The position numbers were made by a program, and so were the translations under genes. A DNA stretch of 64,000 nt from Lachnospiraceae bacterium (GTDB lineage: Bacteria > Bacillota > Clostridia > Lachnospirales > Lachnospiraceae): assembly GCA_029225065.1 (NCBI GenBank), contig JAQXVT010000087.1, positions 1 to 64,000 of the forward strand, in the 5' to 3' direction. Each line of letters opens with the position of its first letter. The stretch's first letter is position 1. The notes beneath the pieces were generated by a model. It did no database searches, was not told the DNA's origin, and saw only the letters and a list, made by a program, of their open reading frames with translations. Below are positions 6,711 through 15,474 of this stretch, piece after piece.

Positions 6711-8882
6711 TCAAAGCAGACTATGAGTTTCCGCCTTATCTTTCTTTTTTATTTTTGTCTTATCCTCATACATCTTCCGGTCTGCTTCATTTAACAGATC
6801 CGTCATGGTAACCTTCGAATAGTCTTCAGAAAACGCGTAGCCGCAGGCATAGCTGATCTGGAATTCGCCACGCAGCCCATTGAACTTCAGGATTATTTCT
6901 CTGATTTTCTCTACCAGGAGCTCAGCCTCTTCTTTTCCGGAAATCCCCTCTGCAATCACAATAAATTCATCTCCGCCAAACCGACCAACAAAATACCGAA
7001 GTGGAATCACCTTTCGAAGCAGCTTGGCAAAATTCAGAATCATGATATCTCCCATTTCATGCCCAAGCGTATCGTTTACTTTTTTCAGATCATTCAGATC
7101 CAGCATAAAGCAGGCGGTCGGCTTTGAAATCGATCTTGCGGAGGAAAGTATCTCCTCACATTTGTTTTTATTCGGGAGACCTGTAGCAAAATCAATGTAC
7201 GCTTTTTCATTCAATTCGTTGTTTGATCTGGACAGGCGCAGCGTTTTTCGGCTGGAAATTACATAATAAACAAACAGAGCCAGAATAAGTGCAAGCACAA
7301 TTGCAAGCACTGCCAGCACAAGTAACACATGCTTCTGAAGGAACTGCCGGATGCTCATCTCCGGATTTGCATATTTTCCGGCGATCAGCACCTCATGAAT
7401 TTCCATATCCTCAATACTTGCCAGTCCTTTTTGCAGAAAGCTGCACATCCCGGTATCTTCCCGCCTTGTTATAAAGCTGATTGGGACCTCATATCCGGCA
7501 TTTGAAATGTTCAGATGGGATAAAGCTCCAAATTCATTTCGGTACGCGTAATACGTATCCGAACACAGCAGTGTACACGTCGCTTCTCCTGAAGCAACCG
7601 CATTCAGCGCATCCTCCAGATTTTCATAAAGTGCAATCTCTGAGTCCGGAAAACGTTCCTGGGCGCAGAAGCGCTGAATAGGACTGCTTTCAACGACAGC
7701 AATCACAGAAGACGTATTCTCATCATAATTCCCCTTATATACCATCATCAGGTAGCCGGTTGTCAGGCTATCTGTCACCATCAAATTGTTTTTCTCTGCA
7801 ATCCAGTAGCTGCCATACACAGGGAATGCAGCATCTATTTCTCCGTCCTGCAATGCAGCAGCCATATCCTCGTAGCTGTCAAACCTCTCAGCTTCAAAGT
7901 CTGCGTCGTAACGCTGCTTCATATGACTGATAAACGTCGTCAGCAGCCCGACCATCTCCTGATCTTTTTCATTCCAGTCTGAGTATGGAAGAGTATTGTC
8001 GGTATAACCGATTTTCATCGTTCCTTTTTGATCCAGCCATTCTCTGTCCTGGCCATCCAGTCCTGCTGAGGACGCAGAAGTTTTCCCGTTATATTTTAAG
8101 TAAACCTTTTCGTTGTAATACCAGTCGAACTGCAGTATTTTTGTAATTGCACGGTTCAGCTCGTCATACAGCTCCGGCTTCTTTTTGCTTACCGCAAAAT
8201 AATACGGCGAATCCCCAACTTTCAGAATCGAATTCCAGCGATACTTTGCAACCTCCTTTTCAGAAAGCGTTGTCGAGACAATTGCATCCAGCTTTCCGCT
8301 GTTCATATCGGCATACCGCTGCGCACTGCTTTCATACAGCTCGATCTGGCAGGTAACATTGTTTTTCTCACACCATTTCTCAAACAGCTCAACCTGGATA
8401 CTGCCTTTATTGATTCCGACTTTTGCGCCCTGTAAAGTGGAAACATCCATTGCGCTGATATCCGTTCGGTCTTCCCGCACAAACAGGTAATAGTATTCTC
8501 TTCCCTGCTCCTCCTTCGAAAACAGAACATCCTTTGCCCGGTCTTCCGTATAGGAGAGATCACCCATGATGTCAATCTCTCCACTTTTCAGCATTTCGAG
8601 CAGCTCATTGAAGCTGCCGTTTACGTACTCATATTCCCAACCGGCATAATATGCAATCTGCTGCAGATATTCATAGCCATAGCCTGATTTTGGCTGATCA
8701 CCTTCTCCCTCCTGATATCCCGGGTAGATCAGATAACCGACCCGAACCTTTTTCAGTGACTGATTTTCCGTCTCTGCAGCCTGAAGCTTTACAGGCAACA
8801 AAATACAGAGCAAAAATACCAGCACTACTAACAGCCCTGCCCGATGCTTCCTTGTTCCCGTTTTGTTCTTCGTCTGTTTCAT
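6711..8882 (-). CDS. Membrane diguanylate cyclase with two solute-binding sensor domains
   Basis: This 723-residue protein starts with a signal peptide or anchor (about 15-35). Two bacterial extracellular solute-binding family 3 domains follow (about 45-275 and 290-505), then a membrane helix (about 520-545), a short linker and a GGDEF domain to the end. The active-site loop reads RFGGDEF, so it should make c-di-GMP from GTP. The usual RxxD inhibitory site five residues before GGDEF is replaced by PLRY, so product inhibition there is not expected. The binding domains are of the amino-acid type and probably sense small ligands outside the cell. The ATG at 8882 follows AGAGAGG. It has its own promoter and terminator, so it is a single-gene unit. 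Confidence 0.9.
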   Translation of the reverse strand: MKQTKNKTGTRKHRAGLLVVLVFLLCILLPVKLQAAETENQSLKKVRVGYLIYPGYQEGEGDQPKSGYGYEYLQQIAYYAGWEYEYVNGSFNELLEMLKSGEIDIMGDLSYTEDRAKDVLFSKEEQGREYYYLFVREDRTDISAMDVSTLQGAKVGINKGSIQVELFEKWCEKNNVTCQIELYESSAQRYADMNSGKLDAIVSTTLSEKEVAKYRWNSILKVGDSPYYFAVSKKKPELYDELNRAITKILQFDWYYNEKVYLKYNGKTSASSAGLDGQDREWLDQKGTMKIGYTDNTLPYSDWNEKDQEMVGLLTTFISHMKQRYDADFEAERFDSYEDMAAALQDGEIDAAFPVYGSYWIAEKNNLMVTDSLTTGYLMMVYKGNYDENTSSVIAVVESSPIQRFCAQERFPDSEIALYENLEDALNAVASGEATCTLLCSDTYYAYRNEFGALSHLNISNAGYEVPISFITRREDTGMCSFLQKGLASIEDMEIHEVLIAGKYANPEMSIRQFLQKHVLLVLAVLAIVLALILALFVYYVISSRKTLRLSRSNNELNEKAYIDFATGLPNKNKCEEILSSARSISKPTACFMLDLNDLKKVNDTLGHEMGDIMILNFAKLLRKVIPLRYFVGRFGGDEFIVIAEGISGKEEAELLVEKIREIILKFNGLRGEFQISYACGYAFSEDYSKVTMTDLLNEADRKMYEDKTKIKKKDKAETHSLL

Positions 8883-8929
8883 AAAGGCCTCTCTGTTTTC
8901 TCCCCGCCGAATCAAAAGATTCTTAACTG

Positions 8930-8965
8930 TTCAGAGCCAAGCAAAATTTTGTCAGCAATTACCAA
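8930..8965 (-). repeat. Short dispersed repeat, GAACAGTTA type, copy 1
   Basis: On the minus strand this reads ATTTTGCTTGGCTCTGAACAGTTAAG in pieces and matches the copies near 43045 and 57020. It lies in the leader of the diguanylate cyclase gene, between promoter and start codon. Confidence 0.45.
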
Positions 8966-8999
8966 GTTCTGGCTGGATTTGTGCTAATTTTTTGCTAAT

Positions 9000-9028
9000 A
9001 TTTTACAATGTAGTTCTCACTGCGTCAA
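9000..9028 (-). promoter_or_regulatory. Sigma-A promoter of the diguanylate cyclase gene
   Basis: TTGACG (9028-9023) and TAAAAT (9005-9000) on the minus strand are 17 bases apart. This predicts a leader of about 110 bases. I saw no c-di-GMP riboswitch in the leader. Confidence 0.65.
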
Positions 9029-9060
9029 CCGTTTTCCATTTTGTTTTTTTAATTTTTCCA

Positions 9061-9126
9061 TAAATACAGAACAGCATCCCCCGCTTTATGCTGTTCGCAT
9101 TTGAAGCGGAAGATGCTGATCTGCAG
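9061..9126. repeat. Dispersed palindromic element, copy A1
   Basis: This roughly 65-base element can fold on itself: CCGCTT pairs with AAGCGG and CAGCATC with GATGCTG. The core with GCTTCAAATGCG on the minus strand matches copy A2 (30905-30974) and part of copy A3 (62851-62936). It lies between two divergent promoters. Confidence 0.55.
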
Positions 9127-9144
9127 CAACGTGCTTATTCTTTC

Positions 9145-9173
9145 TTGTACTGTGGCAGCAGTCATGCTATAAT
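9145..9173 (+). promoter_or_regulatory. Sigma-A promoter of the PPOX-fold gene
   Basis: TTGTAC (9145-9150) and a perfect TATAAT (9168-9173) are 17 bases apart, 28 bases before the start codon. Confidence 0.8.
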
Positions 9174-9201
9174 CGCTAAAATCAAGGAAGGAGGAATTCT
9201 C

Positions 9202-9678
9202 ATGTTCAGACCAATACGAAGAAGTAAAAAAGCAATTTCAGATGAAGCAGCCAAGGCACTGCTGCTGCACGAAAAACGTGGAATCTTCGCCGTCAATGGT
9301 GACGACGGATACCCCTATGCGATTCCGGTCAATTATTTTTATGACATGGAAAACAACAAAATCTACTTTCACGGCGCCAAAGCCGGACATAAAATAGATT
9401 CGCTGAAAAAAAGTGACAAGGTCTGCTTTACCGTATATGGAAATGAGCGGTTTGCAGAGGGCGAGTGGGCACCTTATCTGCAAAGTACCGTTGTATTCGG
9501 GCGCTGCCGCCTGATTGATGATTCCGAAATGACAAATGCGAGAGTCAGAGAGCTTGCTGCCAGATTCTATCCAACCAGCCAGGAAATCGATGCGGAGATG
9601 GAACGATCCGGCAGAGCTGTTCAGCTTTATGAAATTACCATCGAGCACTTAAGCGGAAAAGAGATTCAGGAAAAATAG
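9202..9678 (+). CDS. PPOX-fold flavin-binding protein (pyridoxamine 5-phosphate oxidase family, NimA-like)
   Basis: This 158-residue protein has the split-barrel fold of the pyridoxamine phosphate oxidase-like FMN proteins. Visible family marks are the GYPYAIPVNYFYD strand pair near residue 35, the IYFHGAKAGHKIDSL segment (the His and Lys are typical) and the STVVFGRCRLIDD strand. NimA-type members reduce nitro groups or bind FMN or heme; the reaction here is unknown. The ATG at 9202 follows AAGGAGGAATTCTC; longer upstream frames are not supported because the promoter lies inside them. It is a single gene that runs toward the patatin gene, with 7 bases between the stop codons. Confidence 0.87.
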   Translation: MFRPIRRSKKAISDEAAKALLLHEKRGIFAVNGDDGYPYAIPVNYFYDMENNKIYFHGAKAGHKIDSLKKSDKVCFTVYGNERFAEGEWAPYLQSTVVFGRCRLIDDSEMTNARVRELAARFYPTSQEIDAEMERSGRAVQLYEITIEHLSGKEIQEK

Positions 9679-9685
9679 ACACAGC

Positions 9686-10540
9686 CTACTCCTTTTCCAA
9701 AAAGCTTTGAAGCTCCGGGAGTCTTTCCTGTGCCGCGGCACGTCCAATTTTATACGCATGTTCAAGCTTTTTCGGATCCTTTTCCACACGGCCGACCGGC
9801 AGAGATTCTTTTGGCCGGATCACAAAAAGCGTGCCGGCTGCCTCTTTTTTTGCAATATCATCCAGCTGTGCATTGTACACCTGATACCGCTGTGCCATCG
9901 CTTCTTTCAGCTTTGGATAACAACGGTATTTTAAGTTGATGATTTTCTCCATTGCACGGCTTCTTTCCTTGCGGTAATCCGACGGTCTTGTCAAAATGAC
10001 TACATTCCTGTCATATCCAATCTTCTCGAAGTACCCAACCGGAATTGAATCTGAAATTCCTCCGTCCAGAAGCTTCTGTCCGTCAATTTCTACGATCTCA
10101 GAGACGACAGGCATGGACGCCGAAGCCCGGATCCAGTCAAATCCGTGGTCATTCCAGCCCTCATATCTGTGATATACCGGCTTTCCTGTCTCAATATCTG
10201 TACACACGACATAAAATTCCATTGGATTTTTATCGTATGTATCAAAATCAAACGGATCCCGTTTCAGCGGTACCTCCCCGTAACAGAATTCCGTATTGTA
10301 AATATTTCCGGTCTTCAGCAACGATCCGATTCCGCCGTAGCGCTTGTCCGCGCAAAACCTCGTGTTGTAGCGCAGTGCACGGCCAATCTGCCCTGATTTG
10401 TAATTACATCCAAACGCTGCACCGGCAGAAACACCGATTGCTCCGTCAAATTTCACGCCATGCTCCATCAGCACATCCATCACACCTGCTGTAAACATTC
10501 CACGCATGGCTCCGCCTTCTAAAATAAGTCCTTTTTTCAT
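9686..10540 (-). CDS. Patatin-like phospholipase family protein
   Basis: This 284-residue protein has the patatin signature. The oxyanion loop is LEGGAMRGMFTAG near the start, the nucleophile elbow is GVSAGAAFG (Ser near residue 39), and the catalytic Asp is in LDGGISDSIPV (near 165). It should hydrolyse an acyl ester, probably of a lipid, in the cytoplasm or at the inner membrane face; no signal peptide is present. It resembles bacterial YjjU-type proteins in length and layout. The ATG at 10540 has GAGG at good distance; a GTG four codons earlier overlaps that site. It is probably the last gene of the MATE-guanine deaminase group, with about 50 bases before it. Confidence 0.88.
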   Translation of the reverse strand: MKKGLILEGGAMRGMFTAGVMDVLMEHGVKFDGAIGVSAGAAFGCNYKSGQIGRALRYNTRFCADKRYGGIGSLLKTGNIYNTEFCYGEVPLKRDPFDFDTYDKNPMEFYVVCTDIETGKPVYHRYEGWNDHGFDWIRASASMPVVSEIVEIDGQKLLDGGISDSIPVGYFEKIGYDRNVVILTRPSDYRKERSRAMEKIINLKYRCYPKLKEAMAQRYQVYNAQLDDIAKKEAAGTLFVIRPKESLPVGRVEKDPKKLEHAYKIGRAAAQERLPELQSFLEKE

Positions 10541-10591
10541 GTTTTTCCTCACTTTTCTGAACCGGATCTGCCGATCCTGGCCGCTTTCCTC

Positions 10592-11866
10592 TCAACCTTC
10601 CCAGATGCATGTCTCCAGAAGCTTCCCTGCGCAATATCTTGCTTTAATATTCCGGTCATCTCCATCATAGATAAACTGCTCAAGTATCTCAAACGGTGTC
10701 CTGGAAAACGCACCCGAAAGCTCCGGCTCTGCCATATCGATCACCAGTGCATCAAATTCATAGCCCTTTTCGAAGCTGCCCACTTTTCCGAAAAAGTGTC
10801 CCGGCTTCTTTGTCGCCAGATACAGCGCCTCTGCAAGCTGCAGCGGTCGTTCCTGCGGGTGAGTTAACGCATGAAGCTTTGATACCTCGATGCACATCGC
10901 AAGATGGCGGTTCATCGCAGGTGTATGACTGCCCGCCACGTCGCTTGCAATCACGCAGTCAAGTCCCAGCTCCAGATTTCTCCGCACCGGCATGACTCCG
11001 CTTGACAGGTCGGCATTCGACTGTGCACAGTAACACAGCGTCGTCTGCTTTTCTTTCAGCAGTGCTTTTTCTTCATCCGACAGGTGAATTGCATGCGCCA
11101 TGATCGTTTTTCCTTTGCGCAAAAGTCCGAATGTGTCGTACACCTCCGTGTAGGTCGGAATCTCCGGGTGCAGCTCTTTTACAAATGCAATTTCACTCTT
11201 ATTTTCAGACAGATGCGACTGCACCGGAAGATCGTATTTTTCCGCGAGCGCACCGAGTCCTGCCATCAGTTTTTCCGATGCAGCCGGGACAAAGCGCGGT
11301 GTGATGATGTACTTTACGTGCTTTAATTCTTCCCGGCTGCGGCAGATCAGTTCTTCCGTCTCCGCCAGGGAGCGCTCCGTCTCCTCGCACAGATACTCCG
11401 GCGAGTTACGGTCCATATTTACCTTGCCTATGTACGCACGCATTCCGATTTTTTCCACCTGTCGCATCAGCTCCCAGGTACCAGGCGCATGCAGCGTCGC
11501 AAACGCGGAAAAGCGCATTGTACCGCATGCCCAGAGCCGCCGCAGGAAGATCCGATACGCCCTCGCAGCAAACTCCGCATCCTTATATTTTGCCTCCACC
11601 GGAAACGTGTACGTCTCCAGCCACGGCATCAGTTCCCGGTCGAATCCGACACCGCGGTTAATGTACTGCGGCGCGTGGATATGCAGGTCATTGAATGCCG
11701 GAATGATTATTGCGTTCCCGTAGTCCCGGATTTCCTCGCCTTCCAGTTCCTGCGGGATTTTCTCATAAAATCCGTCTGTCTTTCCCTCTTTGATATGGAG
11801 ATATCCCTGCTCCACGGTAAGATTCGTAATGGATGGTGTATATAAAAATGTGCCTTTGATAAACAT
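10592..11866 (-). CDS. guaD: Guanine deaminase (amidohydrolase family)
   Basis: This 424-residue enzyme has the zinc amidohydrolase layout: FNDLHIHAPQY near residue 58 (HxH metal ligands), SHLSENKSEI near 225 (metal His), MAHAIHLSDEE near 263 (metal His) and IASDVAGSHTP near 320 (catalytic Asp). VNMDRNSPEYL near 150 and the PQY after the first histidines are typical of guanine deaminases, which turn guanine into xanthine and ammonia. The usual CPTSN segment reads CAQSNADLSSG here, a small variation, so another purine or a related heterocycle cannot be excluded. It starts 15 bases after the MATE gene stop, with AAGGAAAAAGAT before the ATG, so it is co-transcribed with that transporter. Confidence 0.85.
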   Translation of the reverse strand: MFIKGTFLYTPSITNLTVEQGYLHIKEGKTDGFYEKIPQELEGEEIRDYGNAIIIPAFNDLHIHAPQYINRGVGFDRELMPWLETYTFPVEAKYKDAEFAARAYRIFLRRLWACGTMRFSAFATLHAPGTWELMRQVEKIGMRAYIGKVNMDRNSPEYLCEETERSLAETEELICRSREELKHVKYIITPRFVPAASEKLMAGLGALAEKYDLPVQSHLSENKSEIAFVKELHPEIPTYTEVYDTFGLLRKGKTIMAHAIHLSDEEKALLKEKQTTLCYCAQSNADLSSGVMPVRRNLELGLDCVIASDVAGSHTPAMNRHLAMCIEVSKLHALTHPQERPLQLAEALYLATKKPGHFFGKVGSFEKGYEFDALVIDMAEPELSGAFSRTPFEILEQFIYDGDDRNIKARYCAGKLLETCIWEG

Positions 11867-11881
11867 ATCTTTTTCCTTTCT

Positions 11882-13240
11882 TTATGTTGATTCCTGCTCC
11901 AGCTTGCGCATATGCATCCTGTATACAACAAAGATCGCTCCTCCGGTAAAGATCCACGATGCCACGTAGACGTTCATCAGCATTGCAAATGTCGGAACAA
12001 GGCGGAATATCGTCACCAGCCAGATCATACGGAATACGACTGTGCCAAGCACCGTGATGATTGACGGCTCCAGTGATTTTCCCATTCCGCGCAATGCGGC
12101 GCTCTCCACCTCATACGTAGCAGTCAGGCCCTCCAGCGCACATACGTGCCACATCCGGATGATCGCGTAGCCTGCAACTGCCTCGCTTACCGTATAGATA
12201 CTCACAAAAAAGTCATCCCAGATCATGAAAACGATGCTCAGTATTTCCGTAAAACCAAATCCGAACATCAGGCAGAGCCAGAAAATTTTTTTACAGCGTT
12301 TCAGATTACCCGCACCATAATTCTGGCTGGTAAACGTAACTGCCGCCTGCGCAAAGGCCGACGCGATATCATACGTAAAATACTCAAAATTCAGTGCCAG
12401 CGATGAACCTGCAATCGCTGCCTCCCCGAATGAATTGATTCCACTCTGAATAAACACATTCGAGACAGAAAAAATTGCACCCTGGATTCCGGCCGGAACA
12501 CCGATCACCAGAATCTTTTTCAGATCCTGCCCGTTTATTTTCATATTCCGAAAACGGAACTGAAATTCATCATCCCGGCGATACAGATGGAGCATCACGA
12601 GACCTGCACTTAAAATATTTGAAATAACCGTTGCGATTGCCACGCCTGCTACGCCAAGTCCAAAGCAGATCACAAGAATCAGGTTCAGAATTACATTCAC
12701 AGTGCCGGAAAGGATCAGATAATACATGGGCCGTTTCGTATCTCCATAGCTTCGCAGGATCGCGGAGCCGAAGTTGTAAACCAGCATAAACGGTACACAC
12801 AGAAAATAGATCCGAATATACAAAAGTGCCTGACCAAGTACCGTATCAGGCGTACCGGAGGCCTGCAGAACTACTTTCGCTGATAAAAGTCCAAGACCCA
12901 TAAGGACGATTCCGGCCATCAGCGCAAACGTCAGAACTGTATGCAGCATCCGGTTGATACCATCTCTCCTCCTTTGCCCGATCAGATTGGCGAGCGCGGC
13001 ATTCGGCCCGACCGAAAGTCCTACAATCAGATTGACAAAAATTCCGACCAGTGCCACGCAGCTTCCAACAGCCGCCAGCGCCTGATCCCCGGCAAACCGC
13101 CCGACCACTGCGACGTCTGCCGAATTAAACAGCTGCTGCAAAATGCTGCTAAGTGCAAGTGGAATCGCAAACAAAATAAGCTTGCCTGCGAGGCCGCCAT
13201 TTAACATGTCCATCTCTTTTGATTTTGTTTTCTTTTTCAT
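11882..13240 (-). CDS. MATE family efflux transporter
   Basis: This 452-residue protein has about twelve membrane segments in two similar halves, as in the MATE/DinF group of drug or metabolite:cation antiporters. Family marks are the FAIPLALSSILQQLFNSADV start, AVVGRFAGDQALAAVGS, and the matching PAGIQGAIFSVSNVFIQSGI segment in the second half. The substrate is unknown. The ATG at 13240 has AAGGA before it. It is the first gene of an apparent operon with guanine deaminase and patatin genes, so export of a purine-like or membrane-active compound is possible but speculative. Confidence 0.9.
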   Translation of the reverse strand: MKKKTKSKEMDMLNGGLAGKLILFAIPLALSSILQQLFNSADVAVVGRFAGDQALAAVGSCVALVGIFVNLIVGLSVGPNAALANLIGQRRRDGINRMLHTVLTFALMAGIVLMGLGLLSAKVVLQASGTPDTVLGQALLYIRIYFLCVPFMLVYNFGSAILRSYGDTKRPMYYLILSGTVNVILNLILVICFGLGVAGVAIATVISNILSAGLVMLHLYRRDDEFQFRFRNMKINGQDLKKILVIGVPAGIQGAIFSVSNVFIQSGINSFGEAAIAGSSLALNFEYFTYDIASAFAQAAVTFTSQNYGAGNLKRCKKIFWLCLMFGFGFTEILSIVFMIWDDFFVSIYTVSEAVAGYAIIRMWHVCALEGLTATYEVESAALRGMGKSLEPSIITVLGTVVFRMIWLVTIFRLVPTFAMLMNVYVASWIFTGGAIFVVYRMHMRKLEQEST

Positions 13241-13299
13241 AACTTTTTCCTTTTTGATACGCTTCCATTAAAGGGGCTTTGAATGAACGAAACAGAAAA

Positions 13300-13308
13300 A
13301 TCATAGCA
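13300..13308 (-). promoter_or_regulatory. Extended -10 promoter of the MATE-guanine deaminase operon
   Basis: On the minus strand TGC followed by TATGAT (13305-13300) forms an extended -10 box about 60 bases before the MATE start codon. The -35 region is weak. Confidence 0.45.
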
Positions 13309-13386
13309 CAAATCACTGTCACAGTCCATCCAAAAAGCAAGAACTAAAACCGCAAACCAGTCAATCCGGCAAATACCAGCAGAAAC

Positions 13387-13446
13387 AAAAAGCTGCAGCA
13401 GTATCGCAATCCCGAAAACACAGGATTCTATCTGCGGCAGCTTTTT
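13387..13446 (-). terminator. Terminator after the methyltransferase gene
   Basis: An 11-bp stem with one mismatch (13391-13401 with 13432-13442) encloses a second small aatcc/ggatt stem. On the minus strand it is followed by TTTTT; the plus strand also has five T residues, so it may work both ways. Confidence 0.65.
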
Positions 13447-13555
13447 GCTATCTGATTTTCATCTGATTTTCATCTGTTCTTTTCGCAAAACCTTATTTTT
13501 CCATGCGTCGCTTCCGTCGAATTTTGTTTTTCTCCCTCAGCACCCGACACACGTG

Positions 13556-14323
13556 TTACCGTTCTCTTCTGCGCACCGCCCGGAACTGAATCCGCACATA
13601 ATCCACAATCCAGTGACCATCCACATACAGCGTATTCCGCAGTCCATCGACGGTCTCCTTTCTGATTGCATCGGCCATCACCGGATCCAGCATTGCAAAC
13701 GGCGCCTTCACGAACATCCGAATCCAGTTCTCCAGCCCGTTTTCCCCATCCTGTACCGTTGGCCGGTCAAACAGCCGCGCATACTCGACCCGAAAACCGG
13801 CACGTTCCAGCATCGGCGTATACATTCCGATAGTCGGGAAATAAAAGACGCGTGGGTAAACAAGCCCCCTCTTTTCAAAGCACTGCTCCAGTTTGCTGTG
13901 CACCTGCTCCGCGCATCCGAAGCCGCCGAATTCGCAGACCAGCTCTCCGCCCGGTGCCAGCTGGCGATACAGATTGTCCAGCATCGTCTGCTGCTTTTCT
14001 TTGTCGATCCAGTGCAGCACCGCATTGGAAAAAATCACATCTGCTTTCCGCTCAAGCGAAAAAGTAACCGCATTTCCCTTCTGAAACGAAAGCGACGGAT
14101 GTTCTTTCCCTGCAAGCTCCAGCATGTCCGCGGAATCATCCACGCCAAGCACTTCATATCCACGCCCGGCCAGCTTTTCACTCAAGGTCCCGTTTCCACA
14201 TCCAAGATCGACCACGTAAGCCCCCGGCTTTGCAGTAATAAGATCCATCACTGCTTCCCCGTACGACGGCACAAATCCAAAATGCGCCTGATAATCCTCT
14301 GCATTCCAGTTAATATTTGGCAC
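13556..14323 (-). CDS. SAM-dependent methyltransferase, class I
   Basis: The protein of about 255 residues has the class I Rossmann marks: motif I VVDLGCGNGTLSEKL near residue 38, the acidic VLGVDDSADML strand, ADVIFSNAVLHW near 95 and the LAPGGELVCEF strand near 122. INWNAEDYQ at the start and HWI after motif III recall trans-aconitate 2-methyltransferase and related small-molecule enzymes; the true substrate is unknown. I chose the GTG at 14323 because GAGGGAG lies 7-8 bases upstream; an ATG at 14353 would add 10 residues but has only a poor site. It overlaps the end of the oxidoreductase gene by 14 bases, so the two are translationally coupled. Confidence 0.85.
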   Translation of the reverse strand: MPNINWNAEDYQAHFGFVPSYGEAVMDLITAKPGAYVVDLGCGNGTLSEKLAGRGYEVLGVDDSADMLELAGKEHPSLSFQKGNAVTFSLERKADVIFSNAVLHWIDKEKQQTMLDNLYRQLAPGGELVCEFGGFGCAEQVHSKLEQCFEKRGLVYPRVFYFPTIGMYTPMLERAGFRVEYARLFDRPTVQDGENGLENWIRMFVKAPFAMLDPVMADAIRKETVDGLRNTLYVDGHWIVDYVRIQFRAVRRRER

Positions 14324-15446
14324 GTTCAGCTCCCTCTGAAAATAATGTCCCATCTGTTTTCATCGCTTCCGGCCGTCGGCACGTCGATGCGACGTTCACA
14401 AATCTGCCCTCTTTGCTGCTTTCCATAATCTGGCCTGCCACATCCAGTACATGATACGCCATCTGCGCGTCCGCTCTTGCCGTCCTGCCCTCCCGGATGG
14501 CCGCCGCCATTTCCGCCGGGCCGAGTCCCCGGCTGTTTTCTCCATATGGAAATCCATAATCCAGAACCTGTGGCTTTATTTCCTCATCAAATCCTTTTGC
14601 CGCAGGGATAAAAAGGACATCTCCGCCAAAGCAGTTCGGATCCGTCAGTTTCAGGATTCCCTTCTTTCCATAAACTGTAAAAAGCGCCTGGTCGTTGATC
14701 GCGCTGTCTCCATTTACCGAAAATGTACCGGTCACTCCGTTTTTCATCCGAAGAATCGTAAAGACCTGACTCTCATTCTGATAAGAAAACGGCTCACCGT
14801 ATCCCACGCTTCCATGTGCTGTATTTGTTCTGGTTTCAGCAAGATTTCGCACCGAGGCGACAAGCGAATCGACCGGACCAAACAGGCTGACGAGTGCTGT
14901 CAGATAATACACACCGAAATCGTAGCAGATTCCGCCGCCTTCCATCCGAAGAAACGAAAACATCCCGGCCAGCAAATCCAGATCCCGGTTTGCACACGCC
15001 TCAAATGAGGTAACTTCTCCGATCAGTCCCGCGTCAATCGCTTTCCGTGCGGTCTGCAGTGCTGCACCAAGAAACGTATCCGGTGCCGCGCCAAGATATC
15101 GTCCTTTCTCTTTTGCAAGTGCAATCAGCTCCCCCGCCGACTCTGTGGACAGCGTCATCGTTTTTTCCGTGTAAACATGCTTCCCCGCCTGTAACGCCTG
15201 GCGAATCAGGCCCTCATGCGTCGGTGCGGGTGTCAGTATCACGACCAGCTCAATCGAGGAATCTGACAGAATCTCCTCATAAGTTCTCGCCTCAATGCCA
15301 TACTGCTTTGCTTTTTTCTGAGCATGCTCAAAATGATTCGCACAGCACGCCACAACCTTTAAATTGTCGAAGCGCTGTATCATATTTGCTATATAAATAT
15401 CACTGATTGCTCCACAGCCAACGACTGCTGTTCTCATTTTTTCCAT
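14310..15446 (-). CDS. Gfo/Idh/MocA family oxidoreductase
   Basis: This 378-residue protein has the N-terminal NAD(P)-binding Rossmann domain (TAVVGCGAISDIYIANM, residues 5-22) and the C-terminal alpha/beta domain of the Gfo/Idh/MocA family. TEKTMTLS near residue 98 holds the family's conserved EKP-like motif, with Thr in place of Pro, and GGGICYDFGVYYLTA near 170 is the substrate-side segment. Members oxidise or reduce sugars, inositols or their derivatives; the substrate is unknown. The ATG at 15446 follows AAGGTGA. Its last codons overlap the methyltransferase gene. Position after a sugar acetyltransferase gene fits a carbohydrate-modifying role. Confidence 0.87.
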   Translation of the reverse strand: MEKMRTAVVGCGAISDIYIANMIQRFDNLKVVACCANHFEHAQKKAKQYGIEARTYEEILSDSSIELVVILTPAPTHEGLIRQALQAGKHVYTEKTMTLSTESAGELIALAKEKGRYLGAAPDTFLGAALQTARKAIDAGLIGEVTSFEACANRDLDLLAGMFSFLRMEGGGICYDFGVYYLTALVSLFGPVDSLVASVRNLAETRTNTAHGSVGYGEPFSYQNESQVFTILRMKNGVTGTFSVNGDSAINDQALFTVYGKKGILKLTDPNCFGGDVLFIPAAKGFDEEIKPQVLDYGFPYGENSRGLGPAEMAAAIREGRTARADAQMAYHVLDVAGQIMESSKEGRFVNVASTCRRPEAMKTDGTLFSEGAERAKY

Positions 15447-15474
15447 TGCAACTTTCACCTTTCCAGACCGGCTT

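Larger units (their letters stand above)
8883..9201. other. 319-base divergent intergenic region
   Basis: It holds the promoter of the diguanylate cyclase gene, one short repeat of the GAACAGTTA type (about 8930-8965), one palindromic dispersed element (9061-9126) and the promoter of the PPOX-fold gene. No small gene was seen. Confidence 0.6.
13241..13555. other. 315-base intergenic region
   Basis: It holds the promoter of the MATE operon (near 13300) and the terminator of the methyltransferase operon (13387-13446). The rest (13447-13555) shows nothing recognisable. I looked for a purine riboswitch before the MATE-guanine deaminase pair and did not see its core. Confidence 0.6.

Noticed and set aside
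8883-8999. c-di-GMP riboswitch before the diguanylate cyclase gene
   Set aside because: The leader of about 110 bases lacks the conserved GEMM core and pairing; only a short dispersed repeat is seen.
13241-13330. Purine riboswitch before the MATE-guanine deaminase operon
   Set aside because: The leader is too short and shows neither the three-way junction nor the conserved core bases.
13445-14428. Open frame of 327 codons on the plus strand
   Set aside because: It is antisense to the methyltransferase gene, has a His/Pro/Arg-rich shadow-like composition and no start signals.
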